From Pseudomonadota bacterium (GTDB lineage: Bacteria; Cyanobacteriota; Vampirovibrionia; Obscuribacterales; Obscuribacteraceae): 60,711 nucleotides of DNA. The stretch lies in contig JAJPJO010000540.1 in assembly GCA_021324135.1 (NCBI GenBank), forward strand, positions 1 to 60,711. The letters run 5' to 3'. Under the pieces are notes generated by a model, which was not told the DNA's origin, made no database searches, and was given only the letters and a program-made list of their open reading frames with translations. Positions within the stretch are counted from its first letter, which is position 1; every line of letters begins with the position of its first letter. Of the stretch, positions 17,848 to 26,667 are shown piece after piece. The position numbers and the translations under genes were made by a program.

Positions 17848-19668
17848 TCAGGTGATCCTTTGAAAACCATTGCGAGCCCAGCGTTCGCTGCCTACACCGT
17901 GGTGAACGATGAACAGATCGTGACAATCGTACCTTTCTTTTATGGACTTCAGCCGGTCGTAGTTGGAACCCCAGAATGCTTGCTGCCAGGACTTTTCAAA
18001 GAAACTGCTTTCTGAGACATAACAGCCCGAATGGTTCACGAGCGGGCGTAACTCGCTCATGGCGTTTGAAATGCGTTGAGCATTTGCACGCGCTTCGCTG
18101 AGATTGGGCTCGTGTCCTGGCAATCCTGGAATTGACTGTTCGCCACCGGCTATGATGACGAGAACGAAGGCATCGAGAACTGCCGGATTCGTCGCCGTAT
18201 GTCGGACTGCCTCGAGCGCTTCTGCAGGAGCGCCGGCCAGCCCTTTGTTGAAATGCAGCTCTACCGACCAGTGCCTGCTGCTCGCGAAGAGTGCCCTGGC
18301 GAGTCTTTTTTGATTCCGCCTTTTCAACAGCGAGCTGGGCAACCACAAGGACTCATATCCATGCAGGAAAACGCCCACCTCACCTTGATTGTCCGTCCAA
18401 TAGACGTGCTCCGGCGGGGCGTCTGGCCTGGGATCTTTGATGATCGTGCGAGCCAGATTTTTTCCGCGCCAATCCGCATCCCACCAATGTCGGCTGCTCA
18501 TGGCGCCAATGAAGGCTTTGTTGAGCGTATAGTCCTGTGGTGATCCGCGAACCCAGTCGAGAAAAGGTTTCCAGATCATCTGGGATTCTGCTTCGCTTAA
18601 TCCGCAGGAGACCATTCCGCACGAAAGCGTATTTTCCGGATTCAGTTTCGCTGACTCTCCCCAATGGTGGTTGAAGAGCTTAGTGCTGTAAAACTCTATG
18701 AAATGCTCGATCAGGCGCTGGTAAGCTTCATCCGATGAGGCTTTGATTTGAATGGACACCCCGCCGAAGTGTTCCGGCAAGTCATGTGTTTTCAGCGTCA
18801 GTTTTGTAATGACACCATAGCTGCCACCACCCCCACCCTTGATTGCCCAGAACAGATCCGGATTTCTCTGCTCGTTTATGACGCGATGCGCACCATCAGC
18901 GGTGACAATTTCCGCTTGCAGCAGTGAGGCTGCCGCGGTGCCGTAATGCTTTGAAAAGCTTCCGAATCCGCCGCCATGAACCAAACCGACAACACCAACA
19001 GTGGCGCATCCGCCGCCCTGCACATAGCGTCCGCCCTTTGTCGTAACGGCATTGTAGACATCCATCCACATCGCCCCAGCGCCGATCGTGACTGCTTTAT
19101 ACGATCGCATGCCGGGACAGCTGTCGGGAACGAATGCCTCATGAAGAGTGATTTCCTTAAGCGCACGGGTCCAGATGAGCAGCGAGTCCGGCGCATTCGA
19201 TGTGCCCTTGTAGCTGTGTCCGCCGCCTTTCACGACCAGGCGTAAGTTATTTTCTCTGGCGAAATTGACGGCAGCCACAACATGCTTTTCGTTTTGCGCC
19301 GCAACAACATAAGGACTGCAGGCGGCTTCCCATGCATCGACCCAGCCGGCGGACTGCGTCAGACCCGGCTCGTCCCCTCTAAAGTATGGATTTTCCAGGT
19401 TCTTCAAAAGCGCCTCACGTCGGCTCGCAGTCGCCTTCTCGAACATTTCCTCAAGTGACTTCGGTTGCAGGAGATGTCCGTTGACCTCAAGATTCAGCTG
19501 CTGCCATTGATCCGCTTTGGGCCATTTTGCATCTCCTGGTCTGGCTCGCCATCGCGCCGGCAGCAAGTGTTTTTCTTCGCTGGCCGAAGCGGCATTTTTG
19601 TTGAGCAAAAAAGCCTCTGATACAAACGGAAAAGCGGCGATCAGCTTGATGAGCGTTCTTCGGTTCAT
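17848..19668 (-). CDS. Secreted FAD-linked oxidase of the berberine-bridge-enzyme family
   Basis: The 606-residue protein starts with a signal-peptide-like stretch (MNRRTLIKLIAAFPFVSEAF). The FAD-binding module includes VKGGGHSYKG, with H151 as the covalent flavin anchor, and GGGCATVGVVGLVHGGGFG, with C221 at the position of the second, bicovalent link. The C terminus has the BBE signature WGSNYDRLKSIKERYDCHDLF. BBE-type enzymes oxidise alcohols, sugars or amines outside the cell, with peroxide as by-product. The substrate here is unknown. The gene overlaps the upstream 221-residue gene by four bases (ATGA), so the two are translationally coupled. Confidence 0.88.
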   Translation of the reverse strand: MNRRTLIKLIAAFPFVSEAFLLNKNAASASEEKHLLPARWRARPGDAKWPKADQWQQLNLEVNGHLLQPKSLEEMFEKATASRREALLKNLENPYFRGDEPGLTQSAGWVDAWEAACSPYVVAAQNEKHVVAAVNFARENNLRLVVKGGGHSYKGTSNAPDSLLIWTRALKEITLHEAFVPDSCPGMRSYKAVTIGAGAMWMDVYNAVTTKGGRYVQGGGCATVGVVGLVHGGGFGSFSKHYGTAAASLLQAEIVTADGAHRVINEQRNPDLFWAIKGGGGGSYGVITKLTLKTHDLPEHFGGVSIQIKASSDEAYQRLIEHFIEFYSTKLFNHHWGESAKLNPENTLSCGMVSCGLSEAESQMIWKPFLDWVRGSPQDYTLNKAFIGAMSSRHWWDADWRGKNLARTIIKDPRPDAPPEHVYWTDNQGEVGVFLHGYESLWLPSSLLKRRNQKRLARALFASSRHWSVELHFNKGLAGAPAEALEAVRHTATNPAVLDAFVLVIIAGGEQSIPGLPGHEPNLSEARANAQRISNAMSELRPLVNHSGCYVSESSFFEKSWQQAFWGSNYDRLKSIKERYDCHDLFIVHHGVGSERWARNGFQRIT

Positions 19669-20330
19669 TTGTTGTAAAGTGCACCGGCGAGCAGGGTCGG
19701 TCCGTTTTCGAGCTGAAAAAGATAAGCCCAGATAACCGGCGGCGAACCATAGTTATTATGATCGGTAACCGAGGTACCCGGCGACAGCCATTCTGAGTTC
19801 GATCCATACCAGGCGCTGAATTCTTCTGCCGAGAAACAATGTTTAGTCACAGTATTCAAATGAAATCTTCCGTTGCTGTGCATTTGATAGCCTGCAAATG
19901 ACAGTATTCGTAATCTTTCTCCAGAGACATTTGTCACCGTGGTTGCATAAGTGCTTTTATCATGTGGTTTGGCTGGAGAAGGCTCATAAGAGACCTTGAG
20001 ATGCTTGTTGCCCTCAACCAGATCGGATTCGGCAATAATCAGGGGTGGTTGGGCTGGCGAGAAATTGATCGCGCCAGGTTCGAGTGCGGTTATTCCCGGA
20101 GGAAATGAACTCAGTCCGGCGAGCTCGAAATCGACGGCCTGTTTGTTTGGATAAGCGACCAGAAAGGCGATGACGCGATCCGATGGAATCGCCGTTCCAT
20201 CTATGCTCAAGCTGCCGGAGTTATAGCTCGCCCTTTTCCACTCTGAGGGTTGATCCAATGGTATGCCAATGAAAAGGATATAGTCGCTGCGTTGCGACAA
20301 AATACTTTGCAGTCGGGCGTGTTTGATCAT
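19665..20330 (-). CDS. Hypothetical protein coupled to the FAD oxidase
   Basis: This 221-residue protein is not recognised. It has no signal peptide or membrane segment, and looks like a beta-rich soluble protein with scattered Pro and Tyr. Its stop overlaps the start of the downstream BBE-type oxidase by four bases, so the two products are probably made in a fixed ratio and may act together. The start ATG at 20330 lies 140 bases from the tandem repeat array upstream. Confidence 0.72.
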   Translation of the reverse strand: MIKHARLQSILSQRSDYILFIGIPLDQPSEWKRASYNSGSLSIDGTAIPSDRVIAFLVAYPNKQAVDFELAGLSSFPPGITALEPGAINFSPAQPPLIIAESDLVEGNKHLKVSYEPSPAKPHDKSTYATTVTNVSGERLRILSFAGYQMHSNGRFHLNTVTKHCFSAEEFSAWYGSNSEWLSPGTSVTDHNNYGSPPVIWAYLFQLENGPTLLAGALYNK

Positions 20331-20470
20331 GTGCTCTGCCTCGCTCCAGACATTTTACAGCAATGCGCAAAATTTATTATCTGGGCTTGCAGCGAGCTGT
20401 GTTGAAAAGAGCGGGGCTTGGTTGGTACTGAATATGGTGCGTCCTCAATCGGCTCTTACTTTCCCGGGTT

Positions 20471-20838
20471 CCTGAGCGAAGGAGATAGGCTCATCAGGTC
20501 GGTTCAGGAGAAATTTCCTGAGCGGACGAGATAGGCTTATCCGGTCGGTTCAGGAGGAACTTCCTGAGCGAAGGAGATAGGCTTATCCGGTCGGTTCAGG
20601 AGGAACTTCCTGAGCGGACGAGATAGGCTTATCTGGTCGGTTCAGGAGGAACTTCCTGAGCGAAGGAGATAGGCTTATCCGGTCGGTTCAGAAGGAACTT
20701 CCTGAGCGAAGGAGATAGGCTTATCCGGTCGGTTCATGAGAAACGTCCTGAGCCGATGAGATAGGCTTATCCGGTCGGTTCAGGAGAGACCTCCTGAGTG
20801 GACCAGAGGAGCTTATGAGGTTGCTTCAGGGGTTGCTG
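20471..20838 (+). repeat. 46-bp tandem hairpin array (array 1)
   Basis: Units start with CCTGAG at 20471, 20517, 20563, 20609, 20655, 20701 and 20747, exactly 46 bp apart, followed by a diverged eighth unit from 20793. The typical unit reads CCTGAGCGAAGGAGATAGG, then CTTATCCGGTCGG, then TTCAGGAGGAACTT. Each junction makes a hairpin of TTCAGGA and TCCTGAG around GGAACT. The period is not a multiple of three, so the array is not coding. The rest of the 600-base spacer (20331-20930) shows no gene. The array sits between two divergent genes and resembles array 2 at 51332. Confidence 0.88.
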
Positions 20839-20930
20839 AGAATTGCAAAGATGATCGGCTGCCGGGCGCACAACGAAGCTGCTTGAGTGATATGGTTTAG
20901 ACCATTGTTTTCGATCAGAGGAGGCTTGCA

Positions 20931-22418
20931 ATGAGCGAGTCTGACAGAGTTTCGTACCACATGAGCAAGGCTGATTTCCGCAAGCATGGATATGAGCTTG
21001 TTGACTGGATAGCCGAGTACCTCGATCGAGTAGAGACATTGCCTGTCCTGTCGCAAGTGGAACCGGGCGAAATTCGCGCCAGGCTGCCGAGGGACCCTCC
21101 GGCGCATGGCGAGCCTTTCCAGAACTGCATTAAGGATGTGGATGAAATCATCCTGCCTGGCATAACCCACTGGCAGTCTCCGAATTTCTTCGCTTATTTT
21201 CCTGCAAATTCATCAGGTCCGGCGATTTTAGGCGAACTCTTGTCGGCCGGACTGGGAATTCAAGGCATGCTCTGGGCGACCAGCCCGGCGGCGACTGAGC
21301 TTGAAACCCATGTGCTCGATTGGCTTGTGCAAATGCTGGATCTGCCGAAGCATTTTCATTCTGATACCGAGGGTGGTGTGGTCATCCAAGACACGGCCTC
21401 GGGCAGCACGTTGTGTGCCTTGCTGGCTGCCCGTGAGGTGGCGACTGGCTTCCTCACCCGGCAGTCCGGACTGAGTTCTAAACTGGTTGCCTACGCCTCC
21501 AATCAAGCGCATTCGTCTCTCGACAAGGCAATGATTATCGCTGGTTTGGGTACGGACAACTTAAGGCATGTCCCGGTTGACGCCGATTTCAAAATGATTC
21601 CCGAGCAATTGGAGCGGATGATTCAGGAAGATCTAAAAGCTGGATTCAAGCCTGTCTTTGTCCAGGCCACTGTCGGAACTACCTCATCGAATGCCATTGA
21701 TCCGGTTGGCGAGATCGGCGGCATCGCAAAACGGCACGGATTATGGCTGCATGTCGATGCGGCGATGAGCGGCACTGCGGCGATTTGTCCGGAGTTTCGC
21801 CATATTCATGATGGATTGGAATTCGCCGACAGCTATACTTTTAATCCTCACAAGTGGATGTTCACGAACTTCGACTGCAACTGCTTCTTCATCAGAGATC
21901 GAAAGGTGCTCATCGGCACGCTCAGCGTTTTGCCTGAATATTTGAGAAATGCTGCCACCGAATCTGGTGCGGTCATCGATTATCGCGATTGGCATATTCC
22001 TCTTGGACGTCGTTTTCGAGCATTGAAACTATGGTTCGTAATCCGTCATTATGGCATTGAAGGTCTCAGGCACCATATTCGGCGTCACATCGCGCTGGCT
22101 CAGGAGTTCGCCTCCTGGGTGAAAGAGCACCCGAAATTCGAGCTGGCCGCTCCGACGCCACTCAACCTCGTCTGCTTCCGTCATGTAGGCGGTGATGCCA
22201 TCAATCAGCACATTCTTGATGCCGTCAATCGATCAGGCAAGATGTATATCACACATACGCGCCTAGCCAATAAATTGACTTTGAGAATGGCAATTGGCCA
22301 AACTTACACAGAGCAAACTCATGTGCGGAATGCCTGGGATTTGATTTGCAGGGTTGCCGAGACTTCCTCCGATGCCTCGATTTCAGAAGGCGCGGAGCGA
22401 TCGATGCCGGCTCGTTGA
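20931..22418 (+). CDS. Aromatic-L-amino-acid decarboxylase (group II PLP enzyme)
   Basis: The 495-residue enzyme matches the pyridoxal-phosphate decarboxylases that act on DOPA, tryptophan, tyrosine or phenylalanine, releasing CO2 and an aromatic amine. Family features include HWQSPNFFAYFPANSS near the N terminus, HVDAAMSG (PLP pyridine-nitrogen Asp), and FNPHKWM with the PLP-binding Lys308. The length fits the eukaryote-like DDC group. The start has a strong site, GAGGAGG, just before ATG. Substrate preference is not decidable by eye. The 46-bp array lies just upstream, so it is in the promoter region of this gene. Confidence 0.92.
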   Translation: MSESDRVSYHMSKADFRKHGYELVDWIAEYLDRVETLPVLSQVEPGEIRARLPRDPPAHGEPFQNCIKDVDEIILPGITHWQSPNFFAYFPANSSGPAILGELLSAGLGIQGMLWATSPAATELETHVLDWLVQMLDLPKHFHSDTEGGVVIQDTASGSTLCALLAAREVATGFLTRQSGLSSKLVAYASNQAHSSLDKAMIIAGLGTDNLRHVPVDADFKMIPEQLERMIQEDLKAGFKPVFVQATVGTTSSNAIDPVGEIGGIAKRHGLWLHVDAAMSGTAAICPEFRHIHDGLEFADSYTFNPHKWMFTNFDCNCFFIRDRKVLIGTLSVLPEYLRNAATESGAVIDYRDWHIPLGRRFRALKLWFVIRHYGIEGLRHHIRRHIALAQEFASWVKEHPKFELAAPTPLNLVCFRHVGGDAINQHILDAVNRSGKMYITHTRLANKLTLRMAIGQTYTEQTHVRNAWDLICRVAETSSDASISEGAERSMPAR

Positions 22419-22531
22419 CTGCTTCTCAGGCGAAACAGGCTTCGGCGTGAACGCCCTCAGCTTGTCGAAAGATATTGCCATTGAATCAGTGCCTGATCGT
22501 AGAAGCGCTTTAGTGGCATATATATATTGCA

Positions 22532-23632
22532 ATGAGTAAAAACGACCTTTCCAAAAGACTTACATTTCGCATATTGCAGCGCTTGCATTTGGGTAGGTTT
22601 CCGATCTCAAGGCTGAGCACATGTGGTTTGTCCGAGGCGCTAGCGCTCTGCCTGGGGACCACCCTGGTGTTCACATGCAGCAACCCATGCCCGGCTGAGA
22701 ATGCACATCCAGGCGCTTCGACGGCGAAGGCTGGCGGGCTGCAAGGAACGACGGCCGATGATGTTATGCATCTGGACAGGCCGGCCGGAAAGTCGCTGAG
22801 AGGCAAGGCAGAGGTGCTCGATTCATCGGTGAATCCGCAGCAATCTTTTGAAGAGGGCATGGCAGAGATCGATAAAAAGAATTACGCCGCTGCTGCTCAT
22901 CTGTTGAAGATAGCGGCCGCTCACTTTGGGCATGGCTTTGAGAAGAACAAAGCGGAAAGCCTTTATTTCGAGGCCGGTTGCCGGGTGATGATCGGCGAGA
23001 AGGATGAAGCCGCCAACCTCTATAGAATGGCTTGGGACCTCTTCGAGAAGTATGATCCGCGCAATCCTTACAAAGAAACGGCCATCAGCCAGTTGTGCGA
23101 CCTGACGTATAATCGGCTGCGGGCGGAAAAGCAACAGAAGTTGGATGCGGTGGCGCTCAAGCGAGCTCAGATCCTAGTCGATCAAAATATTGTTCTTGAA
23201 GGCCGCGTCGAGCAGGGCGCTGTTCCTGGTGCGCTAGTGGTTGTCGATAAGCGTCTGATACCAGCCTATGTGCAGCGCTCGTTTTTTCAAATGACTTGTC
23301 TTGAGACGACGGAGCTAGGCTCGAATGCAACCAATGCCCAGTATCGCTGGTCGCCCATGCAAGTTTACACTAAACCGGCTGCTTTTGGCATAGCCAGCGG
23401 GTTTTCAGATCCGTTCGTCAAAATAAAAGTGAACGGACGGCAATATAGCGTCAAGATTAATCTGCCGAATCTACGCCCGGGCTTGCGAAAAATAATTTTG
23501 ATTACAAACAAGGAAAAGGTTTGCGCCATCGATCTGGATGCAGCTGACACGTGGCTTTTACAGATGAAGCGCGAGCGGGACGGCAGCATCAGCTCGCTTA
23601 GCTGGCGCAAGCTGACCCATAAAAAGAACTAG
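22532..23632 (+). CDS. Probable exported protein with TPR-like helices
   Basis: The 366-residue protein begins with a basic N terminus and an early hydrophobic stretch (ALALCLGTTLVFTC) that could act as a signal or anchor. Cys residues follow it, but there is no clean lipobox. Residues of about 105-200 look like two or three tetratricopeptide-type helix pairs (for example FEEGMAEIDKKNYAAAAHLL, DEAANLYRMAWDLFEKY). The second half is beta-rich. Function is unknown. It ends four bases from a convergent gene. Confidence 0.7.
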   Translation: MSKNDLSKRLTFRILQRLHLGRFPISRLSTCGLSEALALCLGTTLVFTCSNPCPAENAHPGASTAKAGGLQGTTADDVMHLDRPAGKSLRGKAEVLDSSVNPQQSFEEGMAEIDKKNYAAAAHLLKIAAAHFGHGFEKNKAESLYFEAGCRVMIGEKDEAANLYRMAWDLFEKYDPRNPYKETAISQLCDLTYNRLRAEKQQKLDAVALKRAQILVDQNIVLEGRVEQGAVPGALVVVDKRLIPAYVQRSFFQMTCLETTELGSNATNAQYRWSPMQVYTKPAAFGIASGFSDPFVKIKVNGRQYSVKINLPNLRPGLRKIILITNKEKVCAIDLDAADTWLLQMKRERDGSISSLSWRKLTHKKN

Positions 23633-23636
23633 ACCC

Positions 23637-24272
23637 TTAGCGCCACTTCACTGATTGCAGAGCCGCCTCAATCTGCGGTTTTAGTTCGGCATAGTCGTTC
23701 TCCGCAGCCGTGAAAGCGACTTCTTGCACAACGGCGCCGCCATTGCCTGCATCGATGAGCATGATCAGCGTGCGCATTTGATCCTCGATGAATGTCCCCT
23801 CAATCATCAAGACCGATTTACCATTGTGCCGAGCCGTCCAGGCCAGGTCGACCTGGAAAGCGGACTGCCTGTCTTTGCCTCGCAGAATCGAACCAAGCGA
23901 AAAGTATTCTTCCCTTGAAAGTACATGTCCGGACGAAAGGATCTTTTGAAATGCCGCGGCTTCATTTTCAGGCACTTGCGTGCCTCGATAGAAGAATTCC
24001 AGCCTGGCTTTCGTGGATCCGGCTGAGGACGGCGGGACGAACTCATCATACGAGCTGTTGCCGACTACATTGTTGAGCCCATATCCGGTCGTCCATTGGT
24101 TCGGCAGAAGTATAGAAGCGATCTGCCCGACGGAATGGCTGCGGACTGCATCCCGTACGGCTCTTCCTTCCTCAGGTGATTTCTGGGTCACCAGATACTT
24201 ATTCAATGAGACGTCGCGGCTGCTCGACTGTTTCTGCTGCGCAAAGAGAGGGGGAGGTGCATCGCCTTTCAT
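23637..24272 (-). CDS. Hypothetical partner of the papain-like protein
   Basis: This 211-residue soluble protein is not recognised. It has no signal peptide. It begins 16 bases after the 711-residue gene on the same strand, so they likely share a transcript. The pairing of a large modular protein with a small downstream protein is what one sees for effector plus chaperone or immunity protein, but no motif confirms that here. The C-terminal part alternates strands and helices and ends LKPQIEAALQSVKWR. Confidence 0.7.
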   Translation of the reverse strand: MKGDAPPPLFAQQKQSSSRDVSLNKYLVTQKSPEEGRAVRDAVRSHSVGQIASILLPNQWTTGYGLNNVVGNSSYDEFVPPSSAGSTKARLEFFYRGTQVPENEAAAFQKILSSGHVLSREEYFSLGSILRGKDRQSAFQVDLAWTARHNGKSVLMIEGTFIEDQMRTLIMLIDAGNGGAVVQEVAFTAAENDYAELKPQIEAALQSVKWR

Positions 24273-24288
24273 TTTGCCGTTCCTTTAA

Positions 24289-26424
24289 TTAATGCTGCGA
24301 AGAATTTTTGTTTGAGAATGTACCGGGTGCCAGAGTAGCCATGTAGACTTGAACCAGGGGCACGGGCTTGGAGAGGTGATCGGCTGTGCTGCCCCACTGG
24401 TTGTCGATGAAAACGCCGCCCGTCTTCTCATCGAAGTCGGCAACCAGAACGGCATGCCATGAGCCTGCACCACCAGCGGTGCCATTGCCGGAATCGGAGT
24501 AGAAAGGCTCGTTGCCGGAGTGAATCGTAAGAAGGATGGGCAAATTGCCGTCTCGTTTGGCTTGCGCCAATTTCGATGCCAGCTCTTTTTCACTCGCAAA
24601 TGTGCCGACGCCCGGGTAGGAGCTGTCGCCCCATTGCGCCGAATTTTCCAGAATGACATGCTTGCAAGCTTCGCCGGTAACCAGCTCGTATGAGCGAGCC
24701 ACATCTTTTGATGACAGACTGAGTTGTCTGACCAGCTCCCTGGGCGGATCGATCGAGGTGTCGTAGAGCCGTTCGCCCGTGTCTTTAGCCTGGGCGCTCA
24801 ATGACGGTCTTGTTTGCACATAGCAGACATTCATATCGTTGTCGGCATAAACAGCATTGATGGCGGCCACCTGAAAGATTTGCGATGCGAAGCTGCGATG
24901 CCCATCCGCTGGTGGATTGCTGGCCGCTTCGTAGTCAGGACGCAAGCTGCGCTCCGGAATATTGACGATCAATTCGTAGCGAAATCCGCCCATGCCATAT
25001 TTGCCGGTCGGTGCATCTTGCTTGATCAAATCTGCCGGTTTGTGCTCGATGCCCCAGTTGGTCATCGTAACGACAATGCCGAATTTTCCTGTGAGAGCGC
25101 ATTCAGCGACGAGTTTGGCGACCATCCATGGTCTGCGCTCATAAGCTCTTGTTTCTGCACCGGTAATATTGCAAGTCTTGTGGTAACCTTGATCGATACC
25201 GCTTGTGGTGGCGGCCTGGCTCAGTACCTGCTCGGCGAGCACGACGCGGGCGTGAAAAGGAATTTTGCCCGGTGTGCTTGAATCCAGGAGTCTGGTGATG
25301 GCAAGGTAGGTGCTCTCGATTTCACTGCTGGTCATGCCGCGTCGAGCGACGCGATTCTCGAAGCGAACCATGTCTGCTTTGAACTTGGAGAGAAGCTCAG
25401 GAATGGCAATGTGCAATTTAGCCAGCTCGAGCAATGTTTCGCGGCTAGGGCGAATGGCCTCATCGCTCAAGAACCTGAGTACGGTATCGTCGCCTTCATT
25501 GATTATTTCCAGCGATCCATCTTTGCCTTCGATCAGCCGGTAGTTCTGTTCCTTGCGATCGCCGCTCTGGCGCTCAGTGAAGTCACCGTTATCTCCGTGC
25601 CCGGCTTCAAATATGCCGCCGTTTCTCAGACGTTTGCTCCATTTCTTGAAGCTGCCGGAGAGGTCGAATTGGCGTGTGATACCATCTTTGGTGACGGTTT
25701 CTCCGTCGCGGTCGCGGCGGATCATGGTGCCGTCAGTGGTGCGGATCTCGGTGCTCTGGTCCGGATTGGTTATGTATTGGGTTCCGTCGATTGTTCGCAT
25801 TACCGTTCGCCCGTCACGATAGTTGATCGTGCGGGTACCGTCTCTGGTATCAGTTTGCACCGAGCCGTCGTAAGGAAACCAGGTCTTGTTCAGACCGTTT
25901 CCTACATAAGTGAAATCGCCCGTTCGCGAGACTCCCGGCATCTTCAGCATCTGACCTTTGCTTACATCACCATCGATGCCGTTTAGATCTCTGATCGCTT
26001 TTTTATAAGTTTCAAGTTGCGCTGGGCTGGCCAGGCTTCCCAGTACTATCTCGGCCATTACTTCTAAATTTTCATGAGCGCGCACTTTATGCGCTTCCTG
26101 CTTTCGCTCCGCCAATGTGGGAATGGAAACCTTTCGGCGACTGCCGTCCACCCCAAGTATCCCGTCCAGATCAGCCGGATATATAACCTTGTTTTCTTCC
26201 GATTCATCGCTCCCGGGCTCGATGCCGTACATAGCCGGCTCAGCTTGCTCTACTTGCTCAACTTGTGCAGGTGTTTCAGGAGGTGCCGCCTCGTCGAGCT
26301 CGAAGGCAATGTCGAGTGCGGAGTCTTGCTCGTCCTGAAGCGGAGGACTCTGATTGTTGGCGGTATTCACAGTAGATGCGCCGGAGCCAGCCACTCCGGA
26401 AAGATCGGAAACAGTCATCTTCAT
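24289..26424 (-). CDS. Large modular protein with a possible papain-like cysteine protease domain
   Basis: The 711-residue protein starts with a long acidic, disordered region (about 1-120). It then has short Asp-Gly-Thr repeats (for example DGTRTINYRDGRTVMRTIDG, DGTMIRRDRDGETVTKDG) resembling YD-type repeats, then a helical linker, then a C-terminal globular domain. That domain has a candidate catalytic Cys in GYHKTCNITGAE and a candidate His/Asn pair in GGAGSWHAVLV and FIDNQWG, the order expected of papain-like proteases. The catalytic assignment is an inference from order and spacing only. It has no clear signal peptide. It may be a surface or contact-dependent effector. The 23637 gene follows it closely. 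Confidence 0.6.
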   Translation of the reverse strand: MKMTVSDLSGVAGSGASTVNTANNQSPPLQDEQDSALDIAFELDEAAPPETPAQVEQVEQAEPAMYGIEPGSDESEENKVIYPADLDGILGVDGSRRKVSIPTLAERKQEAHKVRAHENLEVMAEIVLGSLASPAQLETYKKAIRDLNGIDGDVSKGQMLKMPGVSRTGDFTYVGNGLNKTWFPYDGSVQTDTRDGTRTINYRDGRTVMRTIDGTQYITNPDQSTEIRTTDGTMIRRDRDGETVTKDGITRQFDLSGSFKKWSKRLRNGGIFEAGHGDNGDFTERQSGDRKEQNYRLIEGKDGSLEIINEGDDTVLRFLSDEAIRPSRETLLELAKLHIAIPELLSKFKADMVRFENRVARRGMTSSEIESTYLAITRLLDSSTPGKIPFHARVVLAEQVLSQAATTSGIDQGYHKTCNITGAETRAYERRPWMVAKLVAECALTGKFGIVVTMTNWGIEHKPADLIKQDAPTGKYGMGGFRYELIVNIPERSLRPDYEAASNPPADGHRSFASQIFQVAAINAVYADNDMNVCYVQTRPSLSAQAKDTGERLYDTSIDPPRELVRQLSLSSKDVARSYELVTGEACKHVILENSAQWGDSSYPGVGTFASEKELASKLAQAKRDGNLPILLTIHSGNEPFYSDSGNGTAGGAGSWHAVLVADFDEKTGGVFIDNQWGSTADHLSKPVPLVQVYMATLAPGTFSNKNSSQH

Positions 26425-26667
26425 TTTCTATTGTTAGTAAAAAGCAGGGGGACAGGGGAACTCAATAATGAACAAGATTAGCCGTTGATTGTGGCTAGTT
26501 GGTGTCCAACACATTGCTGCGGGGGGCACCGATTCATTTTTGAGGGGGCTTGATTCAATATCAAAACATTAGCAGTTATGTGTGACTTTATCGTGACCTT
26601 TTCGGGCCAAAAATTCCTGAGTCTGATCCGGTGTTTCCCCCAGCAGGCTGAGGATTTGCCGACACGC

